Positions 23,153-31,706 of a stretch of DNA of 40,712 nt are shown piece after piece. Numbering within the stretch: position 1 is the first letter of the stretch; each line of letters begins with the position of its first letter. This DNA is from Clostridiales bacterium (GTDB lineage: Bacteria > Bacillota > Clostridia > Oscillospirales > Oscillospiraceae): NCBI GenBank assembly GCA_004557655.1, contig SFGJ01000013.1, forward strand, positions 1 through 40,712. The letters are read 5' to 3'. The notes under the pieces were generated by a model, which searched no databases, was not told the DNA's origin, and saw only the letters and a list, made by a program, of their open reading frames with translations. The translations under genes were made by a program, and so were the position numbers.

Positions 23153-24571
23153 ATGATTGAAGAAGTATTGTATCCCATTGTATGTAAAATCAACGAGTAC
23201 CTGTCCAACTACATCCTGGTGTTCCTGCTCATCGGTGTGGGTTTGTGGTACAGTATCCGTACCCGCTTCGTGCAGGTCCGTTGCTTCGGTGAGGCTATGA
23301 AGAAGACCTTCGGCAACCTCAAGCTCAAGGGGGGCGCGCAGGCCAGCGGCATGACCTCCTTCCAGGCTCTGGCTACCGCCATTGCAGCTCAGGTGGGTAC
23401 CGGCAACATCATCGGCGCCTCCGGCGCTATCCTCACCGGTGGCCCCGGTGCCATCTTCTGGATGTGGGTCATCGCCTTCTTTGGCATGGCCACTATCTAT
23501 GCGGAGGCGACCCTGGCACAGAAGACCCGCTCCGTGGATGCGGACGGCAATGTCAAGGGCGGCCCCGTGTACTACATCACCACCGCTTTCAAGGGCGGCT
23601 TCGGCAAGTTCCTGGCTGGTTTCTTCGCCGTGGCCATCATCCTGGCCTTGGGTCTCATGGGCAGCATGGTGCAGTCCAACTCCATCGGCTCCACATTCCA
23701 GACCGCATTTGGCATCCCCGCCTGGATCATGGGTGTCGTGTTGGTAGCCATCTGCGCTGTCATCTTCCTGGGCGGCGTGCAGCGTCTGGCGGCAGTTACC
23801 GAGAAGATCGTCCCCATCATGGCGGGTATCTTCCTGCTGGCCGCTCTGTCCGTGCTGGTGGTGCGCATCAAATACATCCCCGAAACATTTGCCATGATCT
23901 TCAAATATGCCTTTAATCCCAATGCCATCATCGGCGGCGGCATCGGCTTTGCCCTGAAGACCGCCATCAGCCAGGGCGCAAAGCGTGGCCTCTTCTCCAA
24001 CGAGGCCGGCATGGGCTCCACCCCCCATGCACACGCACAGGCTAATGTGGCGCATCCCCATGACCAGGGCGTCGTGGCTATGGCCGGCGTGTTCATCGAC
24101 ACATTCGTTGTGCTGACCCTGAATGCTCTTGTGATCATCTCCACCCTGTATACCACCGGCGGCCCCCTCCATGAATGCGGTGCCGCTGCTGCCAGCACGG
24201 TCCTCAACAAGACGAATTTGGCTCAAACCGCCTTCGGCACCGTATTTGGTGAGTCCTTTGGTAATATTTTCGTGGCTGTCTGCCTGTTCTTCTTTGCCTT
24301 CTCCACCGTGCTGGGCTGGAACCTGTTCGGCCGCATCAATGCCAACTACCTCTTCGGCAAGAAGAATCCCAAGCTCTGCAACACCATCTACACCCTTGTG
24401 GCGCTGGTGTTCATCTTCATGGGTACCCTCACCGGCAATGATCTGGTTTGGGAACTGACGGATATGTTCAACAACCTCATCGTCCTGCCCAACGCTCTGG
24501 CTCTGTTTGCTCTGACCGGCATGGTGTGCACCATGCTGAAGGAGGGCAGAAAAAATAAGCTAAAGCTGTGA
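23153..24571 (+). CDS. Alanine/glycine:cation symporter (AGCS family)
   Basis: A 472-aa membrane carrier that takes up glycine or alanine with sodium. About eleven hydrophobic segments are visible. Family signatures include GTGNIIGASGAILTGGPGAIFW near residue 85 (here split by the membrane segment), the NEAGMGSTPHAHA-type loop near 283, and WNLFGRINANYLFG in the C-terminal part. Control by a glycine riboswitch makes glycine the probable substrate or signal. AAGGAG precedes the ATG at 23153; an in-frame upstream codon at 23009 falls inside the riboswitch aptamer and is not a start. It is monocistronic with a terminator after the stop. Confidence 0.93.
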   Translation: MIEEVLYPIVCKINEYLSNYILVFLLIGVGLWYSIRTRFVQVRCFGEAMKKTFGNLKLKGGAQASGMTSFQALATAIAAQVGTGNIIGASGAILTGGPGAIFWMWVIAFFGMATIYAEATLAQKTRSVDADGNVKGGPVYYITTAFKGGFGKFLAGFFAVAIILALGLMGSMVQSNSIGSTFQTAFGIPAWIMGVVLVAICAVIFLGGVQRLAAVTEKIVPIMAGIFLLAALSVLVVRIKYIPETFAMIFKYAFNPNAIIGGGIGFALKTAISQGAKRGLFSNEAGMGSTPHAHAQANVAHPHDQGVVAMAGVFIDTFVVLTLNALVIISTLYTTGGPLHECGAAAASTVLNKTNLAQTAFGTVFGESFGNIFVAVCLFFFAFSTVLGWNLFGRINANYLFGKKNPKLCNTIYTLVALVFIFMGTLTGNDLVWELTDMFNNLIVLPNALALFALTGMVCTMLKEGRKNKLKL

Positions 24572-24582
24572 TCTTCCCGCAT

Positions 24583-24616
24583 AAAAAAACATCCGGCTCA
24601 CGCCGGATGTTTTTTT
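24583..24616. terminator. Bidirectional terminator between symporter and PFL gene
   Basis: AAAAAACATCCGGC / GCCGGATGTTTTTT with a four-base loop between convergent genes. Confidence 0.92.
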
Positions 24617-25973
24617 AGTTTTTAAGGCTCTGCAGGGGAGCCGGAATGCGGCCGCCGCGGGCGATGAAGGCGTGGGAGGATGCGGAATGCACCGGCATCA
24701 CCGGGGCAGAACCCAGCAAACCGCCCATCTCCACCATGTCGCCCACGTTCTTGCCCTCCACGGGGATGATGCGCACGGCGGTGGTCTTGCTGTTGACCAT
24801 GCCCACCGCCGCCTCGTCGGCGATGATGGCTGAGATGGTCTCGGCGGAGGTATCGCCTGGTACGGCGATCATATCCAGGCCAACCGAACACACGCAGGTC
24901 ATGGCCTCCAGCTTATCCAGTGTCAGGGTGCCGCTGAGGGCGGCGGCGATCATGCCCTCGTCCTCGGACACGGGGATAAAGGCTCCGGAAAGCCCTCCCA
25001 CATGGGAGGAGGCCATGACGCCTCCCTTTTTTACGGCGTCGTTCAGCAGAGCCAGCGCCGCCGTTGTGCCGTGAGTGCCACATACTTCCAGACCCATTTC
25101 CTCCAGAATACGGGCCACGCTGTCCCCCACCGCCGGGGTGGGTGCCAGTGACAGGTCCACGATACCGAAGGGAGTGTTCAGACGGCGGGAGGCCTCGGCG
25201 GCCACCATCTGCCCCATGCGGGTGATCTGAAAGGCGGTCTTTTTCACCGTTTCCGCCACCACATCAAATGGCGCACCCTTCACGCTCTGCAGGGCGTGAT
25301 ATACCACACCGGGGCCGCTGACACCCACGTTGATGACACTGTCCGCCTCCCCTACGCCGTGGAAAGCACCTGCCATAAAGGGGTTATCTTCCACGGCGTT
25401 GCAGAACACCACCAGCTTGGCGCAGCCCAGACCCGCCCGCTCACGGGTCAGGTGGGCGGTGTCCTTGATGACGCGCCCCATACGGGCCACGGCGTCCATA
25501 TTGATACCCGCCCTGGTGGAACCCACATTCACACTGGAGCAGACAAAATCTGTTTCCGCCAGTGCCTGGGGGATGGCACGCAGCAGCAGCTCATCGCCCC
25601 GGGCGAAGCCTTTTTGCACCGACGCGGAAAAGCCGCCGATGAAGTCCACACCGCAGGTCTTAGCCGCCCGATCCATGGTCAGGGCAAAGGGCACAAAGTC
25701 CTCTGTAGCACAGCCGGCGGCAACCAAAGCCATGGGGGTGACGGAAATGCGTTTGTTGACAATAGGGATGCCGAACTCGCTTTCGATATCCTCGCCGGTT
25801 TTTACCAGATTTTCAGCGTAACGGGTGATCTTGTCATAAATCTTGTCGCGGCAGCGCTTAGGATCCTCGCTGACGCAGTCCAGCAGGGAGATGCCCATGG
25901 TGATGGTGCGGATGTCCAGATGGTGCTTGTCGATCATATTGATGGTGTCGAAAATACTGCTTAAACTCAACAT
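24615..25973 (-). CDS. PFL family protein (UPF0210/DUF711)
   Basis: A 452-aa member of the UPF0210/DUF711 family. The family is structurally related to glycyl-radical-type folds but lacks a demonstrated enzyme activity, so the function is unknown. The N-terminus (IFDTINMIDKHHLDIRTITMGISL) and the internal AGINMDAVARMGRVIKDTA segment are strongly family-like. GAGGTGG precedes the ATG. It follows the ACT-domain gene by 12 bases. The ACT-PFL pair is a conserved neighbour pair in Firmicutes, suggesting that the ACT protein senses a ligand for it. It is the last gene of the mtaB unit. Confidence 0.88.
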   Translation of the reverse strand: MLSLSSIFDTINMIDKHHLDIRTITMGISLLDCVSEDPKRCRDKIYDKITRYAENLVKTGEDIESEFGIPIVNKRISVTPMALVAAGCATEDFVPFALTMDRAAKTCGVDFIGGFSASVQKGFARGDELLLRAIPQALAETDFVCSSVNVGSTRAGINMDAVARMGRVIKDTAHLTRERAGLGCAKLVVFCNAVEDNPFMAGAFHGVGEADSVINVGVSGPGVVYHALQSVKGAPFDVVAETVKKTAFQITRMGQMVAAEASRRLNTPFGIVDLSLAPTPAVGDSVARILEEMGLEVCGTHGTTAALALLNDAVKKGGVMASSHVGGLSGAFIPVSEDEGMIAAALSGTLTLDKLEAMTCVCSVGLDMIAVPGDTSAETISAIIADEAAVGMVNSKTTAVRIIPVEGKNVGDMVEMGGLLGSAPVMPVHSASSHAFIARGGRIPAPLQSLKN

Positions 25974-25985
25974 ACGCCCACCTCT

Positions 25986-26255
25986 TTACAGCTTGTGCAT
26001 GGCATCGAAAATATCCTCCCGCTGGATGCGGATAGACAAGCCCTTTTCCTCACCATAGGCTTTCATCTCCCGGCTCAGCACATCAAAGGCCGTGGTGCAC
26101 AGGGCCAGATCCACCACCATCATCATGGTGAAATAGCCCTGCATGATAGTCTGGCTGATGTCCAGCACATTGATGTTGTATTCCGCCAGACGGTTGCATA
26201 CACCGGCGATGATGCCCACCTGGTCCTTTCCCACTACGGTTACGATTGCTTTCAT
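25986..26255 (-). CDS. ACT domain protein (UPF0237)
   Basis: An 89-aa protein made of one ACT domain, a small-ligand (often amino-acid) sensor. The typical opening MKAIVTVVGKDQVGIIAGV is present and the length is that of UPF0237. The ATG at 26255 is chosen on family fit; an in-frame GTG at 26267 would overlap the upstream gene by four bases and is possible. It lies between a YfbR-like nucleotidase gene and the PFL gene in one operon. The ligand is unknown. Confidence 0.88.
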   Translation of the reverse strand: MKAIVTVVGKDQVGIIAGVCNRLAEYNINVLDISQTIMQGYFTMMMVVDLALCTTAFDVLSREMKAYGEEKGLSIRIQREDIFDAMHKL

Positions 26256-26263
26256 GTTCTCAT

Positions 26264-26836
26264 TCACTCCATTTCATCCAGGGTCAGTGAAAAGCTGCCC
26301 AGAAAATTGTCACAGAAATACTTCACCTCCGGAAGGTCCATCCTCTCCAGTGCCTGCCTGGTCTGCTCCGCCGCTGCCCGGAACTCACCGTTGCCGGCTT
26401 TCAGCTCCTCCAGACATTTGATGTGGGCGGAGAGCTTGTCCGCTGCCTTCACCAGCTCCTCCACCGCCGGGTCTGCCGGGCGCAACGCCGCCTCATAGTC
26501 CGGCTGCAGCTCTCGGGGCAGCATATGCAGCAGCTTATCGCAGGCCACCTGCTCCACCTGCTTGTAGGAGTCCCGGATCTGGGGATTATAATACTTGATG
26601 GGGGTAGGCATATCGCCGGTCAGGATCTCCGGGGCGTCATGATACAGCGCCGCCACGGAAACCGTTCCCTCGTCCACGCAGCCGCCGAAGCAACGGTTGC
26701 GGATGACCGCCAAAGCGTGGGCCAGCACCGCCACCTGATGACTGTGCTCCTGAATGTTCTCCGTGTAGCTGTTGCGCATGAGCGCCCAGCGGTTAATGAA
26801 CCGCATCCGGTTCATGTATGCGAAAAAGTGGCTCAC
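26264..26836 (-). CDS. yfbR: HD-domain 5'-deoxynucleotidase (YfbR-like)
   Basis: A 190-aa HD-superfamily phosphohydrolase resembling E. coli YfbR, which removes phosphate from deoxynucleoside 5'-monophosphates. The metal site is visible as H in the EHSHQVAVLAHAL helix, the HD pair in ALYHDAPEILTGD, and the characteristic DMPTPIKYYNP loop. The start is GTG overlapping the mtaB stop (GTGA), with AAGGAG ten bases upstream, so it is translationally coupled to mtaB. Length matches YfbR (about 199). Confidence 0.87.
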   Translation of the reverse strand: MSHFFAYMNRMRFINRWALMRNSYTENIQEHSHQVAVLAHALAVIRNRCFGGCVDEGTVSVAALYHDAPEILTGDMPTPIKYYNPQIRDSYKQVEQVACDKLLHMLPRELQPDYEAALRPADPAVEELVKAADKLSAHIKCLEELKAGNGEFRAAAEQTRQALERMDLPEVKYFCDNFLGSFSLTLDEME

Positions 26837-28119
26837 GGCTGAATTTCTCCTTTCAAAATAGTCCCCTTCACACCGATGATACGCACCGGACGCAGGCAGT
26901 TGTGCAGGTCCTCTCCCGGTGCGGTGACCTCCATATAGTTCGGGGCGTGACCCGTAAACTCTCCCTCCCGCCCCGGCTGCTCAAAGAGGACGGGATACAC
27001 CTGCCCCACGCAGCTTTGGAGGTATTGTTCGTGGAGCTGTGCGGCCACTTCCCCCGCCCGGGCGGCGCGCTCCTCCTTCACGGACTTGGGAAGCTGCTCC
27101 ATGGCGGCGGCACGGGTGCCGGGGCGGACGGAATAGGGAAACACGTGAATCTGCGCAAATTCGCACCGGCGGATGAAGTCCAGCGTTTTTTGGAACTCCT
27201 CCTCCGTCTCTCCGGGGAAGCCGGTGATGAGGTCGGTGGTGATGGCAACGCCGGGAAAAAACTCACGCAGAAGCGTCACAGACTTATAGAACCGCTCCGT
27301 GTCGTACCGGCGGTTCATGCGGCGGAGTGTTTCGTCGCAGCCGGACTGCAGGGACAGGTGGAAATGAGGGCAGAGATTCGTCAGCTTCGCCGCCCGTCGG
27401 CAGAAGTCCTCGGTGATGGTCCTCGGCTCCAGGCTGCCCAGACGCAGCCGCATCTCCCCGGCGGCGGCAGACACCGCCTCCAATAGATCCATGAGGCTCT
27501 TCTCTCCATCCAGATCCTGTCCCCAGGAGGAGATCTCAATGCCGGTGATGACTACCTCCTGATACCCCTCGGCAGCCAACTGTCCGGTCTGCGCAACCGC
27601 CTCGCTGATGGGAAGGGACCGCACCGGGCCACGGGCAAAGGGGATGATGCAGTAGGTGCAGAAATTGCGGCAGCCGTCCTCCACCTTCAGCATGGCACGG
27701 GTGCGGCTCATCTGCCCGCCTGCGGGCAAAATCTCAAACTCATGGCGGTGGAGGGCGTCGTCCACCAACACCCGGGTCTTTTTCTCCGCCGCCGTTAAAA
27801 GCTGGCGCAGAAACTCCATGCGCTGACCGGTGCCGCCCACCAGGTCGATGCCCAGCTCCAACACCTCATCGGTATGGGTCTGGACATAGCAGCCGCAGGC
27901 GGCCACAATGGCGTCGGGATTCAGCTTCCGGGCCCGGCGGATCATCTGCCGGGACTTCTTATCGCTGACGGCGGTGACGGAGCAGGTGTTGATAATATAG
28001 GCGTCCGCCGCCTGCTCAAAATCCACCAGCTCATGGCCCCGGGCAGTCAGCTCCTGCTCCATGGCCTGGGTCTCATACTGATTTACCTTGCAGCCGAGGG
28101 TATATATAGCGATTCGCAT
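26833..28119 (-). CDS. mtaB: tRNA t6A37 methylthiotransferase
   Basis: A 428-aa radical-SAM methylthiotransferase that converts t6A37 of tRNA to ms2t6A. The N-terminal domain carries cluster cysteines C10 (TLGCKVNQYE), C46 (NTCSVT) and C77 (CGCY). The radical-SAM motif is C149-x3-C153-x2-C156 (GCRNFCTYCIIP). The GCKVNQYE/NTCSVT wording is typical of MtaB rather than MiaB or RimO. A C-terminal TRAM-like segment covers the last 65 residues. AAGGAG precedes the ATG. It is first gene of the mtaB-yfbR-ACT-PFL unit, with its own promoter (TTGCCA-17-TATAAT). Confidence 0.9.
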   Translation of the reverse strand: MRIAIYTLGCKVNQYETQAMEQELTARGHELVDFEQAADAYIINTCSVTAVSDKKSRQMIRRARKLNPDAIVAACGCYVQTHTDEVLELGIDLVGGTGQRMEFLRQLLTAAEKKTRVLVDDALHRHEFEILPAGGQMSRTRAMLKVEDGCRNFCTYCIIPFARGPVRSLPISEAVAQTGQLAAEGYQEVVITGIEISSWGQDLDGEKSLMDLLEAVSAAAGEMRLRLGSLEPRTITEDFCRRAAKLTNLCPHFHLSLQSGCDETLRRMNRRYDTERFYKSVTLLREFFPGVAITTDLITGFPGETEEEFQKTLDFIRRCEFAQIHVFPYSVRPGTRAAAMEQLPKSVKEERAARAGEVAAQLHEQYLQSCVGQVYPVLFEQPGREGEFTGHAPNYMEVTAPGEDLHNCLRPVRIIGVKGTILKGEIQP

Positions 28120-28130
28120 GGGGTTTCTCC

Positions 28131-28159
28131 TTGCACTTTGTCATAATAACGAGTATACT
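28131..28159 (+). promoter_or_regulatory. Promoter of the cysteine desulfurase gene
   Basis: TTGCAC (28131-28136), 17-base spacer, TATACT (28154-28159). It overlaps the transcription start zone of the divergent mtaB promoter. Confidence 0.6.
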
Positions 28160-28169
28160 ATATAGTTGC

Positions 28170-28198
28170 ATTATAGTCTATCTTCCCGCCGCTGGCAA
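28170..28198 (-). promoter_or_regulatory. Promoter of mtaB
   Basis: Minus strand -35 TTGCCA (28198-28193), 17-base spacer, perfect -10 TATAAT (28175-28170), about 50 bases before the mtaB start. Confidence 0.75.
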
Positions 28199-28228
28199 GT
28201 GGTCGGCGGCTGAAATGAGGTGTTTTTC

Positions 28229-29362
28229 ATGCACTATCTGGATAACGCCGCCACCACCCTGGTGCCGGAAGAGGTGGTACAGGCCATGGCCGACGCCCTG
28301 CTGCTGCACAGCGGCAACCCCTCCTCCCAATACCCCTATGGGCAGGACGGAAAAGCCATCGCCGAGAGCGGTCGGGCCGTCATTGCCAAGGCTCTGGGCT
28401 GCCCCAAGGAGCAGCTGTTTTTCACCTCCTGCGGCACGGAGAGCGATGTGTGGGCCATCCGGGGCGCCGTATGGCACGGGCGGCACAGGGGTCGCCACAT
28501 CATCACCACCTCCGTGGAGCACAGTGCCGTGCTGGAAACCTGCAAATGGCTGGAAGCCGAAGGCTGTCAGGTGACCTACTTAAAACCCGACAGGACCGGC
28601 ATGGTCTCGGCGCAGCAGGTGGCGGACGCTCTGCGGGAGGATACGGTGCTTGTGAGCATGATGCTGGTAAACAATGAGACCGGGTGCGTCTTCCCCGTGG
28701 CAGAGGTGGCCAGACTCCTGAAAGATAAAAACAGCACCGCTCTGCTCCACTGTGACGCGGTACAGGGCTTTTTAAAAGTGCCCTGCGACCCGGTTTCCTG
28801 GGGCGTGGATCTCATGAGCCTGTCGGGTCACAAACTGGGCGGTCCAAAAGGCATCGGCGCTCTGTATATAAGCCCCAGGCTGCGGAATTTCCGTCCCCTC
28901 CTACCCGGCGGCGGCCAGGAGCAAGGCCTGCGCTCCGGCACAGAGGCTACGGCGCAGATCGCCGGCTTTGCCAAGGCAGTGGAACTGCGGCTTGACAACT
29001 ATGAGAGCAAGATCCGCCACATGTCGGATCTGAAGGCGCTGTGCCTTGAGAAATTGCTTACGATCCCCGGTGTTGTTGCTGTGGGCGGCGGAACTGCGCC
29101 CCACATCCTGTCCGTGTCCCTGCCCGGATACCCCAGCGGCAATATTGTGAGTGATCTGGGAAGCCAGGGTATCTGCATTTCCGCAGGCTCCGCCTGCCAC
29201 AAGGGCAAGAGCAGCCATGTGGTGTCCGCTTTGGGTCTTCCGAAACGCACAGCCGCCGGCGTCATACGCATCAGCTTCTCTCCGGACACCACGGCGGAGG
29301 ATATTGAGGCGGTGTATCAGGCGCTGAAAAATCACCAGGCGCAGCGCTGCGCCATGCTGTAA
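28229..29362 (+). CDS. Cysteine desulfurase (NifS/IscS-like class V aminotransferase)
   Basis: A 377-aa PLP enzyme taking sulfur from cysteine as an enzyme-bound persulfide. The PLP lysine is K202 in SGHKLGGPKG, the catalytic cysteine C323 in GSACHKGKSS, and the N-terminal MHYLDNAATT and histidine H98 in VEHSAVLE are conserved. The longer loop around C323 places it with group I enzymes. The ATG at 28229 is preferred over an in-frame GTG at 28220, which sits at the ribosome binding site. No iscU, thiI or mnmA is adjacent, so the sulfur acceptor is unclear. A MATE gene follows after 14 bases. Confidence 0.9.
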   Translation: MHYLDNAATTLVPEEVVQAMADALLLHSGNPSSQYPYGQDGKAIAESGRAVIAKALGCPKEQLFFTSCGTESDVWAIRGAVWHGRHRGRHIITTSVEHSAVLETCKWLEAEGCQVTYLKPDRTGMVSAQQVADALREDTVLVSMMLVNNETGCVFPVAEVARLLKDKNSTALLHCDAVQGFLKVPCDPVSWGVDLMSLSGHKLGGPKGIGALYISPRLRNFRPLLPGGGQEQGLRSGTEATAQIAGFAKAVELRLDNYESKIRHMSDLKALCLEKLLTIPGVVAVGGGTAPHILSVSLPGYPSGNIVSDLGSQGICISAGSACHKGKSSHVVSALGLPKRTAAGVIRISFSPDTTAEDIEAVYQALKNHQAQRCAML

Positions 29363-29376
29363 ATCAAGGAGCAATT

Positions 29377-30774
29377 ATGTCCGTTCTCATTCGCCGGGAG
29401 CCCGGCTTTTACCGCAGGTTGCTGCGGCTGAGCATGCCCATCGTGCTGCAGAACCTCATCACCTTTTCTCTGGGACTCATCGACACCTTCATGGTCAGCC
29501 AACTGGGCAACACCGAGATGGCCGCGGTGACGACTGCCAATGTACCGGTATTTCTGCTGATCTCTATCGTCTTCGGTGTGCAGAGCGGCCTTGGCATTTT
29601 GGCCAGCCAGTATTGGGGCAAAAAGGATATGCGGAGCATCAGCCGGGCTGTGGGCGTGGCCTCCATGGTAGGGATGATCGTGGCCGCGGTGCTGGCCGCT
29701 GTTTTGTTCTTCTTTCCGGTGCAGGTGATGGATCTGCTGTCGAACAAGCATGAGCTGTCTGTTCTGGGTGCGCCGTACCTGCAGCTTATCGGCATTTCCT
29801 ACATCTTCAATATGTTCTCCTCCGTGTATACCAGTGCCCAGCGCAGCGCGGAAAATCCCGGCTTCGGCATGAAACTCTTCGGCATCTCCACCCTCATCAA
29901 CACGGGTCTGAACTACCTGCTCATTTTCGGCAAGCTGGGCTTTCCCCAGTTGGGTATCCGCGGAGCCGCCATTGCTACCCTGTGTGCCCGTATCTGCGAG
30001 TTCATCATCTGTGTGCTCTACGCCCTGCGGGATAAACGCATTCAAATGCAGTGGGATGCCTTTTTCTGTCCGGGCTGGGATATGCTGCGCCGGTTTCTGA
30101 AATATGCCACCCCTGTGATCGCCAACGAGACCGCATGGGGTTTGGGCAACAGCCTGCTGACGGTGGTTTTAGGTTATACGGATAATTCCGTGGAAATGCT
30201 GGCCGCCAACGCCGTTATGGGTAACCTCAACCGACTGTTTCTGGTATTCTGCTTCGGCCTGGGCGCCGCCACCGCCGTGCTGGTGGGCAAGGCCATCGGT
30301 GAAGGACAAAGTCAGGACGAGGTTATGCATTTAAGCCGCGCCCTGCTGCGCTTCACGGTGGTATCCGGTACGGTGCTGGCTGTGGTGGCGCTGCTGACCA
30401 TTCCGCTTTTGTGCCAGCCGGTTATATTCCCGCTGTTTAAGCTGTATGGCCAGTCGGCGCACATTGCCACTGCTTTGGCTGCCACCGCTTTTGCCGCTAT
30501 CCCCCTCCATGCCTATTCCATATCTGCCATCACCGGTGTGCTGCGCTCCGGTGGCGATGTGGTATGGAGCGCCGCTCTGGACCTTGGTCCCCAGTGGCTC
30601 GTTTGTCTGCCGTTGACCGCTCTGTTCGCTCTGGTGCTGAAAACCGACATCTGGTTCATCGCACTGGCCATGCAGACGGAGTGCATTGCAAAGATTCCCC
30701 TGTGCGCCTACCGCATCCGCACAAGGAAATGGATCAGTGATGTGACCGTTTCCCGAAGGAGGGAGGAACTATGA
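29377..30774 (+). CDS. MATE family multidrug/cation antiporter
   Basis: A 465-aa multidrug and toxic compound extrusion protein with about twelve membrane helices in two homologous halves. The opening RRLLRLSMPIVLQNLITFSL and the GLIDTFMVSQLGNTEMAA segment are characteristic. It exports organic cations or metabolites against sodium or protons; the substrate cannot be deduced. AAGGAG precedes the ATG. The gene overlaps the RlmA-like gene by four bases (ATGA) and follows the desulfurase closely, so the three form an operon. Confidence 0.92.
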   Translation: MSVLIRREPGFYRRLLRLSMPIVLQNLITFSLGLIDTFMVSQLGNTEMAAVTTANVPVFLLISIVFGVQSGLGILASQYWGKKDMRSISRAVGVASMVGMIVAAVLAAVLFFFPVQVMDLLSNKHELSVLGAPYLQLIGISYIFNMFSSVYTSAQRSAENPGFGMKLFGISTLINTGLNYLLIFGKLGFPQLGIRGAAIATLCARICEFIICVLYALRDKRIQMQWDAFFCPGWDMLRRFLKYATPVIANETAWGLGNSLLTVVLGYTDNSVEMLAANAVMGNLNRLFLVFCFGLGAATAVLVGKAIGEGQSQDEVMHLSRALLRFTVVSGTVLAVVALLTIPLLCQPVIFPLFKLYGQSAHIATALAATAFAAIPLHAYSISAITGVLRSGGDVVWSAALDLGPQWLVCLPLTALFALVLKTDIWFIALAMQTECIAKIPLCAYRIRTRKWISDVTVSRRREEL

Positions 30775-31604
30775 GCAGCCTTTTTCTTTGTCCTCTGTGC
30801 GGCGAGCCCCTTGCCCGGAGAGAAAAAAGCTATATCTGCCCCCACGGTCACAGCTTCGACCTGTCCAGGGAGGGGTACTGCAACCTCCTCCCGGTAAATC
30901 AAAAGCACTCCAAGGCTCCCGGGGATGACAAGAACATGGCCGCTGCACGGTCCGCTTTTCTCTCCAAGGGATACTATGCCCCTTTGCGGGAAGCTCTGTG
31001 TCAGTTGGCGGTTTGCGCGACGGGCAGCTCCCCTGCTGTGCTGGACACCGGCTGCGGAGAGGGGTACTATACCGGCGGCGTCTACCACGCGCTGCTGGAG
31101 GCGGGTAAGCAGGTGCGTATGGCGGGCACGGACATCTCCAAGTTCATCCTTCGCCGGGCTGCCAAACGGGAGAGGGCTATCGAGTTCGCCGTGGCCTCCT
31201 CCTATCATCTGCCGGTGGCGGACGGAAGCATCGACCTGCTGATCAACTGCTTCTCCCCCCTCGCTCTGGCGGAATTTCGCCGGGTATTAAAGCCGGGCGG
31301 CACGATGCTTTACGTGGTTCCATCGGAAATGCACCTGTGGGAGCTGAAGGAAGTGCTCTATGATGAGCCGTATCCCAATGAGGTAAAACAGACCCCCTAC
31401 GAAGGCTTTGCCTATGAGGAGATCCGCCATGTGGAAAGGGTCATTCACCTCCCCTGTCAGGAGGACATACACGCCCTGTTCCGGATGACCCCCTACTGCT
31501 GGAAAACACCCCGGGCCGGGGCAGAGCGGCTGACCGCTCTAAAAGAACTGGACTGCCGCATCAGCTTTGACATCCACGTTTTTCACCGGAAGTTGGAAAA
31601 ATAA
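30771..31604 (+). CDS. 23S rRNA (guanine-N1)-methyltransferase, RlmA-like
   Basis: A 277-aa SAM-dependent methyltransferase with an N-terminal zinc ribbon. The metal ligands C7-x2-C10-x12-C23-x3-H27 reproduce the spacing of E. coli RlmA, which methylates G745. The SAM site is LDTGCGEGYYTGGVY (motif I), and INCFSPLALAEFRRVLKPGG covers motifs IV-V. In Gram-positives the homologue TlrB/RlmA-II modifies the neighbouring G748 and can affect macrolide sensitivity. Which base is modified here is not known. Start overlaps the MATE stop (ATGA), an interesting pairing of an exporter and an rRNA methylase. Confidence 0.88.
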   Translation: MSSLFLCPLCGEPLARREKSYICPHGHSFDLSREGYCNLLPVNQKHSKAPGDDKNMAAARSAFLSKGYYAPLREALCQLAVCATGSSPAVLDTGCGEGYYTGGVYHALLEAGKQVRMAGTDISKFILRRAAKRERAIEFAVASSYHLPVADGSIDLLINCFSPLALAEFRRVLKPGGTMLYVVPSEMHLWELKEVLYDEPYPNEVKQTPYEGFAYEEIRHVERVIHLPCQEDIHALFRMTPYCWKTPRAGAERLTALKELDCRISFDIHVFHRKLEK

Positions 31605-31608
31605 AGTA

Positions 31609-31638
31609 TTGATTTTCCCCTTTGATTTATGGTATGCT
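31609..31638 (+). promoter_or_regulatory. Promoter of the NhaC-type antiporter gene
   Basis: TTGATT (31609-31614), 18-base spacer and TATGCT (31633-31638) with TGG before it (extended -10). A long inverted repeat begins immediately downstream. Confidence 0.55.
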
Positions 31639-31674
31639 GTATTTACTGCGCTGTTTGAGGGGCGCGGTAAATAC
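31639..31674 (+). repeat. 13-bp inverted repeat at the antiporter transcription start
   Basis: GTATTTACTGCGC (31639-31651) and GCGCGGTAAATAC (31662-31674) pair over 13 positions with one G-T in RNA, around a 10-base loop. No T run follows, so it is not a terminator. Its position over the expected start site suggests an operator or a 5' mRNA structure. Confidence 0.7.
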
Positions 31675-31706
31675 TTGCAATACTGATAGAATTGAGGAGA
31701 AAAGCA

